Positions 34,849 through 42,208 of a DNA stretch of 64,000 nucleotides are shown here, one piece after another (the first letter of the stretch is position 1; each line of letters begins with the position of its first letter). The stretch spans positions 1 to 64,000 of the forward strand of contig CANNUY010000009.1 of NCBI GenBank assembly GCA_947525005.1, written 5' to 3'. The position numbers were made by a program, and so were the translations under genes. This stretch comes from an uncultured Candidatus Melainabacteria bacterium. GTDB lineage: Bacteria; Cyanobacteriota; Vampirovibrionia; Gastranaerophilales; Gastranaerophilaceae. The notes beneath the pieces are model-generated. The model was not told the origin of the DNA. It saw nothing but the letters and a program-made list of their open reading frames with translations, and searched no databases.

Positions 34849-36510
34849 ATGGAAAAACGTAAATTAGTATCAATTCCACCTTTTGAAAAACGAATACCTG
34901 ATGACGTTTATAATAAATTAGAAGATATTGTATGGGAAGCTTTGTTGGCTCAAGAAAAACCTGATGAGTTTTTTGCACCATTTGAATTTCCGTTTGAAAA
35001 TTTACAAAAAATAGCAGAGTCTGATAATGAAGAATACAAGGAAAGTATTCGTACAATGGCTGATGAAGTATGGAGCCAAAATCTCTGGTTGAGTGCATTA
35101 TTGGTTTATTTTATCTTATTACATATAACGAATTTTTTGCCTACAGATTTTTATAAATTTGCTTATGTTTTAGCAAAGTTTGGAAAAGAAAAAGAGGCGA
35201 TTGCTCTAGTTGATGTTTATCAAAATCTTTCTACAAATAAAAAAACAACTTACCATGCTTTGGCGAATTTTTATTATTGTGCGTTAAATATTCCACAAAA
35301 AGCCATTGAATATTTTGAAAAGTTTATAGAATTGGATAATACGAATGCTCTTGCATACAATTCTGTTGGTCACTTGTATTCAGATATTGATGTTCCTGAT
35401 TCGTTAGAAAAGCAGTTATATTATTTTAAAAAGGCTTATGAATTAGCGCCAAATGACCCAAATTTTGTAAAAAGTTTATTGACTGTATACGAAAAGATGC
35501 ACAATACTGAAAAAATAAAAGAGTTTTATCCGAAACTCATTGAGCTAGCTCACACTCCTCGTCATGCATTAAATTATGGACTATATGAATTTAGTTGGGG
35601 AAATATTCAAAAAGGGTGTTCTTATTTTCAAGAACGATTTGAGTTGGAAAAATATCCTGTAGGATATCCAAAAGACGTTTTAACTGTTTCTAATAAATGG
35701 AACTATAAAGATGATATTTCTGATAAAATTTTGTTGATTCATTATGAAGAAGGTTTTGGCGATTCTATAATGTATTCAAGATTTTTACCTTTGATAAAAC
35801 AATATTCAAAAAAAGTTGTTTTAGTTGTACAAGATAAATTAGTTGATTTATTTAAAAATTCTCCGATTATATCAGATGGGATAGAGATTTTTAGTAATGT
35901 TAATGACGCATTAAATTACATAGGGGAAAATGCTTATTTACATATGCCAATGATGGATTTGCCGTATCCGTTGGGTGTTGACAGTTGTTTTATTCCTTAT
36001 TCTGATAAGTATTTACAAGAGAAAAAAACACTGGAGATTGATAATAATGTTTATAAAATAGGAATAGCCTATAGTGGCGATGTATCTGCAAATTATGACG
36101 GTAGGGATATTGAGTTGAAGGAGTTTTTCCCACTTGCAAAAATAGAAGGGGTTCAATTATATTCTTTTCAAGTTGGAGAAACTGCAAAAGTGCTAAATGA
36201 TTTACCAACAGATATTAATATTGTGGATTTAGGAAAAGGATTTGATACTTTTTTAGATACTGCAAATGCGTTGGCTTCAATGGATTTATTTATTTCTACA
36301 GATAATGTCTTGTTGAACTTGGCAGGTGCTTTGGGTGTAAAAACTTTTGGAATATTTAACAAGTATCCAAATTATAGATGGTTTGATTTATCGGGGAAGA
36401 ATGTAATTTGGTATAATTCAGTCAGACCTTTTCAATGTATAACTGAAAACGATTGGTCAGAGGTTATGAAAAGAGTTATTACAAGCGTAGAAGTTGAACT
36501 CAGTCATTAA
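34849..36510 (+). CDS. TPR protein with C-terminal glycosyltransferase (GT9/GT41-like) domain
   Basis: After an N-terminal helical part, TPR repeats occupy about 95-260 (ALAYNSVGHLYSDID, LYYFKKAYELAPNDPNFV). From about 275 a glycosyltransferase-B-type domain follows: ILLIHYEEGFGDSIMYSRFL (as in heptosyltransferase-like proteins) and FISTDNVLLNLAGALG near 480, then TFGIFNKYPNYRW. This layout is known from bacterial proteins that glycosylate proteins or surface sugars. Donor and acceptor are unknown. Length 553 residues; third gene after the GH13 enzyme. Confidence 0.78.
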   Translation: MEKRKLVSIPPFEKRIPDDVYNKLEDIVWEALLAQEKPDEFFAPFEFPFENLQKIAESDNEEYKESIRTMADEVWSQNLWLSALLVYFILLHITNFLPTDFYKFAYVLAKFGKEKEAIALVDVYQNLSTNKKTTYHALANFYYCALNIPQKAIEYFEKFIELDNTNALAYNSVGHLYSDIDVPDSLEKQLYYFKKAYELAPNDPNFVKSLLTVYEKMHNTEKIKEFYPKLIELAHTPRHALNYGLYEFSWGNIQKGCSYFQERFELEKYPVGYPKDVLTVSNKWNYKDDISDKILLIHYEEGFGDSIMYSRFLPLIKQYSKKVVLVVQDKLVDLFKNSPIISDGIEIFSNVNDALNYIGENAYLHMPMMDLPYPLGVDSCFIPYSDKYLQEKKTLEIDNNVYKIGIAYSGDVSANYDGRDIELKEFFPLAKIEGVQLYSFQVGETAKVLNDLPTDINIVDLGKGFDTFLDTANALASMDLFISTDNVLLNLAGALGVKTFGIFNKYPNYRWFDLSGKNVIWYNSVRPFQCITENDWSEVMKRVITSVEVELSH

Positions 36511-36525
36511 ATGATTATATTATTA

Positions 36526-36557
36526 AAATAGCCCTCAAAATTACTTGAGGACTATTT
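36526..36557. terminator. Terminator between the TPR-glycosyltransferase gene and grcA
   Basis: AAATAG.CCTCAA pairs with TTGAGG.CTATTT around a short AATTA loop, between convergent genes. It can serve both strands. Confidence 0.7.
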
Positions 36558-36580
36558 GTATTTGGAGATGGAGTTGTCGA

Positions 36581-36820
36581 TTAAATAGCGTTATGGAATG
36601 TTCTTGAAATAACATCGTCTTGTTGTTCTTTTGTTAACTTAATAAAGTTTACAGCGTAGCCTGAAACTCTAACAGTTAGTTGAGGATAATTTTCAGGGTG
36701 TTTTTGTGCGTCTAGTAGCGTTTCTCTGTTAAATACGTTTACGTTTAAGTGGTGTCCACCTTTTGATACGTAGCCATCTAATAAACTGATTAAGTTTTCT
36801 TCTTGTTGTGTTGCTGTCAT
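36581..36820 (-). CDS. grcA: Autonomous glycyl radical cofactor (GrcA/YfiD-like), minimal form
   Basis: Small spare-part protein that replaces the oxygen-cleaved C-terminus of pyruvate formate-lyase. The 79 residues match the extreme C-terminus of PFL: GGHHLNVNVFNRETLLDAQK, then YPQLTVRVSGYAVNFIKLT with the radical glycine at 54, and the VISRTFH end. Enterobacterial YfiD has about 127 residues; here the N-terminal extension is missing. AAAGGAG precedes the ATG. It lies divergent from a Crp/Fnr gene across two palindromic sites, so anaerobic or stress control is likely. No PFL or PFL-activase gene is in the window. Confidence 0.85.
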   Translation of the reverse strand: MTATQQEENLISLLDGYVSKGGHHLNVNVFNRETLLDAQKHPENYPQLTVRVSGYAVNFIKLTKEQQDDVISRTFHNAI

Positions 36821-36860
36821 TGTTTTCTCCTTTTGCTTTCTTTATATTTTTAGTATACAA

Positions 36861-36894
36861 TTGTTTTTACAACGTGTCTGTTGTTTTTACAACA
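36861..36894. promoter_or_regulatory. Two tandem palindromic operators (TTGTTTTTACAAC) between grcA and the Crp/Fnr gene
   Basis: The 13-mer TTGTTTTTACAAC occurs at 36861 and again at 36881, a 20-bp period, i.e. two helical turns. The second lies in the perfect palindrome TGTTGT-TTTT-ACAACA (36879-36894). Two half-sites with a 4-bp centre are the geometry of Crp/Fnr family sites (Fnr: TTGAT-N4-ATCAA), with a different half-site. They probably bind the regulator encoded at 36917 and control both genes. Confidence 0.65.
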
Positions 36895-36916
36895 AAATAT
36901 TTAAAAAAGGGGAAAT

Positions 36917-37594
36917 ATGAATAATTATTATAATCAGGTTAAGAATTCGCCATTGTTTTTTGGAATAAAAGATGAAGAATTAAAAGGATTGTTAGAGTGT
37001 TTTCGAGCAAGAATTAGAACTTATGAAGAAGGAGAATTTGTAATAAGACAAGGGGATAGAGTTTTGAATTTGTACCTTGTTTTAGAGGGTGGTGTTAATA
37101 TAGAAAAAGATTCTTATTGGGGACGAAGGATTATTGTTACAAGAATTAATCCGAATGAAAATATTGCTTTAGCTTTTGTAGCGTCAAAATCTGAGTCAAA
37201 TGTTGATGCAGTTGCAATAAAAAAGACAAAGGTATTGGTTTTGAGTTATGAAAAATGTACTTCTATGTGTCAAAATGCTTGTACAAGGCATAAGGTTTTA
37301 ATCAACAATATGTTTGAAGTTTTATCAAAAGAGAATATTGAACTTATTCAAAAGATAGAAAATGTATCACAAAAAAGTATTAGGGATAAACTATTGACAT
37401 ATTTATCAAATGAAGCACAAAAAAACAAGAGTAACTCTTTTGACATTATGTTTAATCGTCAAGATATGGCCGATTATTTGAATATAGACCGTTCTGCAAT
37501 GTGTTTTGAACTCTCAAAATTGCAAAAAGAAGGTGTTATAACTTATCAAAAAAATAAATTTGTGTTGCACTCTGTAGAGAGTTTTTCTTATTAA
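36917..37594 (+). CDS. Crp/Fnr family transcription regulator
   Basis: Cyclic-nucleotide-binding-type sensor domain (about 15-130: FVIRQGDRVLNLYLVLEGGV) and a C-terminal winged HTH of the Crp type (about 150-225; FNRQDMADYLNIDRSAMCFE). A cysteine group C-x3-C-x3-C (KCTSMCQNACTRH, about 115-127) sits in the sensor end; similar groups occur in anaerobic Crp/Fnr proteins and might hold an iron-sulfur cluster, which is inference. GGGGAAA precedes the ATG. The two palindromes just upstream suggest autoregulation. Confidence 0.87.
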   Translation: MNNYYNQVKNSPLFFGIKDEELKGLLECFRARIRTYEEGEFVIRQGDRVLNLYLVLEGGVNIEKDSYWGRRIIVTRINPNENIALAFVASKSESNVDAVAIKKTKVLVLSYEKCTSMCQNACTRHKVLINNMFEVLSKENIELIQKIENVSQKSIRDKLLTYLSNEAQKNKSNSFDIMFNRQDMADYLNIDRSAMCFELSKLQKEGVITYQKNKFVLHSVESFSY

Positions 37595-38265
37595 TTTAGC
37601 AAGATAGATTTATCTATTTCATCAAAATTATCAATGATTTGATACACACAATCTAGAGGTTTGTATAAATCGTGGCTTTCAAGAGATGCTATAGCTATTA
37701 TTTTACCAATGTGAGCATCTTTAGCAGATTGTATTCCTGAAAGAGCATCTTCTATTACTATACAGTTTTCAGGAGCTACGTTTATTTTTTTAGTAGCAAC
37801 TGTGTATATTTCTGGATCAGGTTTTCCTTTTATTTTGCCGTCAGAATAAACAATTTTATCGAGGTCAAACCAGTTTTCTAGATTAAAAACGTCAATGTAG
37901 AATTTGACATTTTGCCATTCAGACATTGTAGCTATTGTTCTTGGGATGTTATGTTCTTTTAGGAAATCTAGAAATTCACAAGCTCCATCAGCAAGTTTAA
38001 GACAGTCTTTGTTTTTAAGACACATTTTTCTATACATAGATTCTTTTTCGTTAGCGAGTGATTCAACCATTTTATCAGATGGTTCTTTTTGAATACAATA
38101 TTGGATAATGTCTTTATTTGTTCTTCCAAACATGTATTTTCTCATCTCGTCATCAGAGAATTCGTAGCCACGAAGTTTTTTAGAAAACTCTCTCCAAGCA
38201 TCATAGTGAAGTTGAGAATCCCAAAATAAAGTTCCGTTAAAATCAAATATAATACCTTTTGTCAT
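37591..38265 (-). CDS. HAD superfamily hydrolase (beta-phosphoglucomutase-like)
   Basis: HAD fold with cap domain, 224 residues. Motif I is IIFDFNGTLFWDS (residues 5-17), motif III KGKPDPEIY and motif IV CIVIEDALSGI are present. In motif I the second catalytic Asp (DxD) is Asn, a change known in some HAD subgroups but unusual for phosphatases; substrate and activity are therefore uncertain. It converges on the Crp/Fnr gene with a 4-bp overlap. The leftmost decayed tRNA repeat lies behind its start. Confidence 0.82.
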   Translation of the reverse strand: MTKGIIFDFNGTLFWDSQLHYDAWREFSKKLRGYEFSDDEMRKYMFGRTNKDIIQYCIQKEPSDKMVESLANEKESMYRKMCLKNKDCLKLADGACEFLDFLKEHNIPRTIATMSEWQNVKFYIDVFNLENWFDLDKIVYSDGKIKGKPDPEIYTVATKKINVAPENCIVIEDALSGIQSAKDAHIGKIIAIASLESHDLYKPLDCVYQIIDNFDEIDKSILLN

Positions 38266-38391
38266 AACTCCCTCGCTGATTAAATAATTGTTATAACAAG
38301 TGTGCTATAAAAATGATAAATTTTCAAATGTTAAATTTATAAAGGTTGAACTCGGGTTTGAAATCTTGTAAATAAAAATGAAAGAGTGGGA

Positions 38392-38477
38392 AACCCACTG
38401 GGTGAGAGCCCACCCTAAAATAAACAAAAAAAAATAACACTCAAAAGTGCTATCTTTTATAAATTTTAGGCCCGGTG
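38392..38477 (-). repeat. Decayed tandem copy of tRNA-Lys 3' end plus terminator (copy 1)
   Basis: These 86 bases match 38529-38613 except for one A in a poly-A run. On the minus strand the unit begins with the last ten bases of tRNA-Lys (CACCGGGCCT) and continues through its hairpin terminator (AGCACT..AGTGTT plus T-run) to a GGGTGGGCTCTCACCC stretch. Before it, GTGGAGTCCTTCACC looks like a broken T-arm. It is best read as a remnant of a duplicated tRNA gene. Confidence 0.7.
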
Positions 38478-38487
38478 AAGGACTCCA

Positions 38488-38516
38488 CTTATTATTGATT
38501 GAGTATCAATAATAAG
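38488..38516. repeat. 12-bp inverted repeat in the decayed tRNA copy
   Basis: CTTATTATTGAT (38488-38499) and ATCAATAATAAG (38505-38516) pair perfectly around TGAGT. It lies where the anticodon arm of the lost tRNA copy would be. There is no T-tract on either side, so it is not a clear terminator. Confidence 0.6.
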
Positions 38517-38528
38517 AAGGAGGGGAAG

Positions 38529-38613
38529 AACCCACTGGGTGAGAGCCCACCCTAAAATAAACAAAAAAAATAACACTCAAAAGTGCTATCTTTTATAAAT
38601 TTTAGGCCCGGTG
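38529..38613 (-). repeat. tRNA-Lys 3' end plus downstream region (copy 2)
   Basis: The intact counterpart of 38392-38477, at a period of 136-137 bp. It includes the last ten bases of tRNA-Lys (38604-38613) and its terminator. The remaining 38266-38391 is AT-rich and holds nothing recognisable. Confidence 0.75.
38561..38588 (-). terminator. Terminator of tRNA-Lys
   Basis: On the minus strand AGCACT pairs with AGTGTT around TTTG, followed by A and eight T. It lies 16 bases past the tRNA 3' end. A second copy is at 38424-38451. Confidence 0.7.
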
Positions 38614-38674
38614 GGATTCGAACCCACGACCAAAAGATTAAGAGTCTTCTGCGCTACCACTGCGCCACGAGCCT
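38604..38674 (-). tRNA. tRNA-Lys (anticodon CTT)
   Basis: The 71-nt cloverleaf folds fully: acceptor AGGCTCG with CGGGCCT, D-arm GCGC..GCGC, anticodon stem GAAGA/TCTTT with loop CTCTTAA giving anticodon CTT, and T-arm GTGGG-TTCGAAT-CCCAC. CCA is not encoded. A promoter (TTGCAA-N16-TATAAT) lies upstream at 38750-38723. Downstream is a terminator and a decayed second copy. Confidence 0.93.
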
Positions 38675-38722
38675 ATATTTAATTGTCAAATTTTGTAGAA
38701 ATAAACCAAATCTACATTATTT

Positions 38723-38750
38723 ATTATATGTACTAATTTTTTTATTGCAA
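38723..38750 (-). promoter_or_regulatory. Promoter of tRNA-Lys
   Basis: Minus strand: TTGCAA (38750-38745), a 16-bp spacer, TATAAT (38728-38723). The start would lie about 42 nt before the mature tRNA end. Confidence 0.65.
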
Positions 38751-38781
38751 GTTTTAATGAATGTTTTATTCATTTAAAATT

Positions 38782-39066
38782 TTACATCGCAATTACTTCT
38801 ACATTATCAAGATTGGTAGTCTGTCTTGCTTTCCATAAGTCATATTGAGTTTGTAAGTCAATCCAAAATTTAGCAGAAACTTTAAAAGCTTTTTCTAATT
38901 TCAAAGCCATAGTTGCACTTATTCCAGAATGACCGTTGACGAGTTCAGATGCTGCGTTTCTGGAAACACCTATTTTTAAGGCAAATTCAGTGACAGATAA
39001 ATTATATAATGGTAAATAATCTTCTTTTAAGATTTCTCCAGGATGAGAAGGGTTGTACATTTCCAT
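38782..39066 (-). CDS. higA: HigA-type antitoxin (XRE family)
   Basis: The 94-residue protein begins with the HigA/VapI pattern NPSHPGEILKEDYLPL, followed by an HTH (LSVTEFALKIGVSRNAASEL, ISATMALKLEKAF) and FWIDLQTQYDLWKAR. It binds and neutralises the HigB toxin and represses the operon. It lies 18 bp after higB in the usual toxin-first order, immediately upstream of tRNA-Lys. Confidence 0.92.
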   Translation of the reverse strand: MEMYNPSHPGEILKEDYLPLYNLSVTEFALKIGVSRNAASELVNGHSGISATMALKLEKAFKVSAKFWIDLQTQYDLWKARQTTNLDNVEVIAM

Positions 39067-39084
39067 AAGACAGTCCTTTCTTTA

Positions 39085-39363
39085 TTAATGATAATCTTGA
39101 TAATCTACAATATATACATCTTTTGAATCTTTATTAAACTCAAATGTTATTCGCCAATTAGCTTGGACAGTTACTGACCATAAGCCCGATAAATCACCTT
39201 TTAATTGATGTAATCTATAAATTTCTAGTGGTGATAGGTCACTCATTGCATTTAAGGTTGTTAAAATACGACGTATTTTCTTTTCATGGATTGCTTGTAT
39301 CCCTTTAGTATTACCTGTAAGAAAAAATTTTTCTAAACCTTTATGCTTAAATGACTTAATCAT
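39085..39363 (-). CDS. higB: HigB-type toxin (RelE-fold mRNA interferase)
   Basis: A 92-residue HigB/RelE-family ribonuclease that cuts mRNA on the ribosome: IKSFKHKGLEKFFLTGNTKG at the start, RLHQLKGDLSGLWSVTVQ and NWRITFEF in the core, and VDYQDYH at the end (catalytic His region). A perfect promoter places the transcription start on the ATG itself. First gene of higBA; this and the tRNA site suggest an acquired module. Confidence 0.92.
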   Translation of the reverse strand: MIKSFKHKGLEKFFLTGNTKGIQAIHEKKIRRILTTLNAMSDLSPLEIYRLHQLKGDLSGLWSVTVQANWRITFEFNKDSKDVYIVDYQDYH

Positions 39364-39369
39364 ATTTGC

Positions 39370-39398
39370 ATTATAACCTGTAACCTGTCACTTGTCAA
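39370..39398 (-). promoter_or_regulatory. Consensus promoter of higBA with internal operator repeats (leaderless)
   Basis: Minus strand: TTGACA (39398-39393), a 17-bp spacer, TATAAT (39375-39370), both perfect consensus. Six bases later is the higB ATG, so +1 is the A of ATG. The spacer holds ACAGGTTACAGGTT, a 7-bp tandem repeat that is a fair HigA operator candidate. Confidence 0.8.
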
Positions 39399-39429
39399 TC
39401 GTTCTGAATAGTTACTTCTAAAGAATTAT

Positions 39430-42132
39430 TTACAAATGTTCTCCACAGGTGTCAAAAATGTATTTTACATTGATTCCATCAGAATATGAATATTTAGCTT
39501 GATCAGCATCTGTCACAGGTCTTGTGTACATTCTGATATCACCACCTGTACCTTTTATTTTTATTTCGGCATCATATCCAGAACCAGAAATTGTTTTTAT
39601 TCCTTGTCCACCTTTGTTTCCTGTTCTTGTTTGTCCTGCTGAATAGAATTTCTTTAAATAACTATCGAACAATTCCATATTGCCATGAACAGATTTTAAA
39701 AGACCTTCTTTTGCGTTATGCGTAATAATAACTTTTTGAGGGATTTTATCTCTATCCATGATTATTTCTTCATCGTTATCATAATTCCAAGATGTGATTT
39801 TATCGTGTAAATCTGTTGCGGTCTTTAAAAATTCTTTGTTATCAAGTTCACATGATTTCTTTAAGACCATTGCATATTTTGGTTTAAAAGTTTTTGGAAT
39901 GTTTTCATAATATTCAAGAACTTTGTTTGCATCTTCATAATTTTCGTTTTCGTTAAATATAAACCGTTCTTCTATTATTGAATTAAGTTCGCTTTCTCCT
40001 TTTTGTTCCATTTTTGCAGACCTTTTGAAATATTCTGATTCAAGTGAGGTTGCTTTATTAGCTTTTTTGTAGTCAATTTCTCCGTTAGTCTTTCTATATT
40101 TTTCTAATTCTTTATCAACAAAATCATCTTCTGTTTCAGAATTGTTTGACCTAATAATACTATTTAAGTATTTGTCGTGTAAATTGATTAAAACAGATGC
40201 TTTATCTTCGTTTACAACCCCATCTTCTGTAGATTTATCTAAAATATCATTAATAGTGTTGAAGTAGCCTAAATCACTGTTTTCTCCATCATTGATACTA
40301 CTTAAACAACGTAATTTAAGTTCTTTATTATCTATATTTTGTACTTTAAATTTAAATTTAGATAATTTTTCATCTTCAATTTTTTCAGGAATATCCATAG
40401 ATAAATCATCTTCAATAAGTTCTTGAACATCAGTATCTGAAACTTTTTTAGGTTGTGTTTGTTCCTTTAATATGATTTTTTCATAGATTAAATCATACGA
40501 ATTTTGCATATCATTTTTTAAATTTTCAACCCTTTTAGGTGTCCAATACAAAGAGAAAAATGCTTTTGTGTAATTGTTTTCCATTTTTTCTATTGATTTA
40601 CCGATTTTTTCTTGATTGAAGTTCTTTTTAAATTCATTAAATTCTGAACGATTTTCAATGTTTTCATCTTCTTCTTTAAATCTCGTCCAATAGGTTCTAT
40701 TTATGACATTTCTTACATCTTTATTCGCATAATTAAGTTCACCAAGCTTTTCTAATGGATTAGAACTATATTGTTCATTCTTATCTGTTTGATATAAGTT
40801 ATATAAATATGAATTAACCAGTTTTTCTGTTTTATATTTGCTTGTTTCTGGATTGTTTCGTTTATTCTTTATTAAGCGTACAGGCATCCAACTTTTGCTT
40901 GTTAATTCGTGATAATCGCCCCAAACATTACTTGTTCTTATTGAATGCTTATTTGCTATTTTCTTTATTTCGTCATCTGTATAGCTAGGAATGTTATCTA
41001 TTTGTTGTTTTAGGTTATCGCCTTGTTTAAGTATCGCTAAGGTTTCTTTTGATGGAGTTGAGAATACGTATCCAGCATTTCGCATACTTATAAAAGTTGT
41101 AGCTGGACTATTCTGAAATTCTATATACATATCACTTGTAGGTCGCAAATCTTTATGGATTTTTGAAAGTGTCGTAATTATTACATTGTCAAAATCTTCA
41201 TTTGATAATCTGTTAGACAAATCTTTAGAAGCTTTACTTTTGTTGTATAAAGGTTTTTCCGAAGGATATTCTAACTCTGGATAAAGTTTCTTTACTTCGT
41301 CTAAATTTTTACATTCATCTAATAATGAATAATAGTTAGTATATATTGATTTTAAATCAAAGTTCCCATTTTGAACAGATTCTGTCATTTCTTTTTTTAG
41401 ACTGTCTGGCAAATCTTCATTCTTTTTTATATTTGTTAGAAGTGGCTGGGTTTGTTCTTCTATTGGTATAAATAATGAAGATGTTTTGAAGTTATAAGAT
41501 TTTTCTTGGACATTGTGGTCTTCAACATATTGTTGAATTTTCTGTTTTTTTGTTCTCTTTACTTCTCTAAGAGTTTTATCGTAATTTGTTGGATTTGATT
41601 TTATCCTAGCAGTTATTTTTACAGCGCCTTTTGCATTAAACATAGACTCATATCTTTGTGGATTGAAGGCTTCTGTTTCTTCATCGAGACTTCCTCTTAT
41701 TGCATCTGTGTATTTTGCAGGCAATTTCCCATCATATAATAATGTTTCTTTCGTTATTAAAAGTGCTTTTTTGTTTATTTTTATTTCTGGATTATCGTTT
41801 TCAAAAGTGCAAGCCAGTATTATATCAGTAATTTTTTTGTTTGATAAATTTAGAGAACTAAGTTCTTTTGTAGCACTTTCTAATGAAATATCATCAGAAT
41901 TACTCGTTCTGCTAAGTTCTTCCTCTAAAAGTTCAAGTTTAGTGGGTTCTCTTTTACTGATGGATTTTTGTGTTACAAGTACCCTTCCATAAGATTCAGG
42001 TATATGGCTTTTCTTTGAGTCAATTTCAGTTCCTTTGAAACTTGGTCGTGAAATTCCTTCATTGTGTACATTTAGATTAAGTTTATTAATTGATAAGTTG
42101 TTAAAAATAGTAATCATATTATGTAAATACAT
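39430..42132 (-). CDS. Unrecognised 900-aa protein with N-terminal SFKG motif
   Basis: I do not recognise it. The N-terminus has a short motif (GISRPSFKGTEID, about 27-39) like those of other lineage proteins. Then come about 800 hydrophilic, Lys/Asp/Asn/Glu-rich and mostly helical residues with no membrane segment. The last 80 residues change character to Gly-rich (YSAGQTRTGNKGGQGIKTIS, GYDAEIKIKGTGGDIRMYTR), ending in DTCGEHL. A separate C-terminal domain is likely; long helical body plus distinct C-terminal domain is a layout of secreted effectors and toxins, but no catalytic motif is seen. ATG 42132 or 42117; no ribosome site is visible. Confidence 0.68.
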   Translation of the reverse strand: MYLHNMITIFNNLSINKLNLNVHNEGISRPSFKGTEIDSKKSHIPESYGRVLVTQKSISKREPTKLELLEEELSRTSNSDDISLESATKELSSLNLSNKKITDIILACTFENDNPEIKINKKALLITKETLLYDGKLPAKYTDAIRGSLDEETEAFNPQRYESMFNAKGAVKITARIKSNPTNYDKTLREVKRTKKQKIQQYVEDHNVQEKSYNFKTSSLFIPIEEQTQPLLTNIKKNEDLPDSLKKEMTESVQNGNFDLKSIYTNYYSLLDECKNLDEVKKLYPELEYPSEKPLYNKSKASKDLSNRLSNEDFDNVIITTLSKIHKDLRPTSDMYIEFQNSPATTFISMRNAGYVFSTPSKETLAILKQGDNLKQQIDNIPSYTDDEIKKIANKHSIRTSNVWGDYHELTSKSWMPVRLIKNKRNNPETSKYKTEKLVNSYLYNLYQTDKNEQYSSNPLEKLGELNYANKDVRNVINRTYWTRFKEEDENIENRSEFNEFKKNFNQEKIGKSIEKMENNYTKAFFSLYWTPKRVENLKNDMQNSYDLIYEKIILKEQTQPKKVSDTDVQELIEDDLSMDIPEKIEDEKLSKFKFKVQNIDNKELKLRCLSSINDGENSDLGYFNTINDILDKSTEDGVVNEDKASVLINLHDKYLNSIIRSNNSETEDDFVDKELEKYRKTNGEIDYKKANKATSLESEYFKRSAKMEQKGESELNSIIEERFIFNENENYEDANKVLEYYENIPKTFKPKYAMVLKKSCELDNKEFLKTATDLHDKITSWNYDNDEEIIMDRDKIPQKVIITHNAKEGLLKSVHGNMELFDSYLKKFYSAGQTRTGNKGGQGIKTISGSGYDAEIKIKGTGGDIRMYTRPVTDADQAKYSYSDGINVKYIFDTCGEHL

Positions 42133-42155
42133 GTGAAGATATTAATTTGCTACTA

Positions 42156-42182
42156 AAAAGACTCTATTTTATAGAGTCTTTT
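42156..42182. terminator. Terminator behind the GH13 operon
   Basis: AAAAGACTCTAT (42156-42167) pairs with ATAGAGTCTTTT (42171-42182) around TTT. Runs of A before and T after make it work on both strands. On the minus strand it ends the operon 48097-42209 just before the 900-aa gene. Confidence 0.85.
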
Positions 42183-42208
42183 TTTTGTTTAAATTTTTTT
42201 GTTTTTTA

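Noticed and set aside
38392..38613. CRISPR array or insertion sequence ends
   Set aside because: Only two units, they include a tRNA 3' end and a terminator, and no spacers, cas genes or transposase are present.
38604..39398. Integrated island bounded by tRNA-Lys attachment sites
   Set aside because: No integrase gene and no distant second copy of the tRNA end are seen; the only repeat is the adjacent tandem one.
41663..41992. 109-aa plus-strand frame inside the 900-aa gene
   Set aside because: Antisense shadow: no ribosome site, unusual composition rich in Ser and Phe, and the opposite strand holds a long coherent frame.
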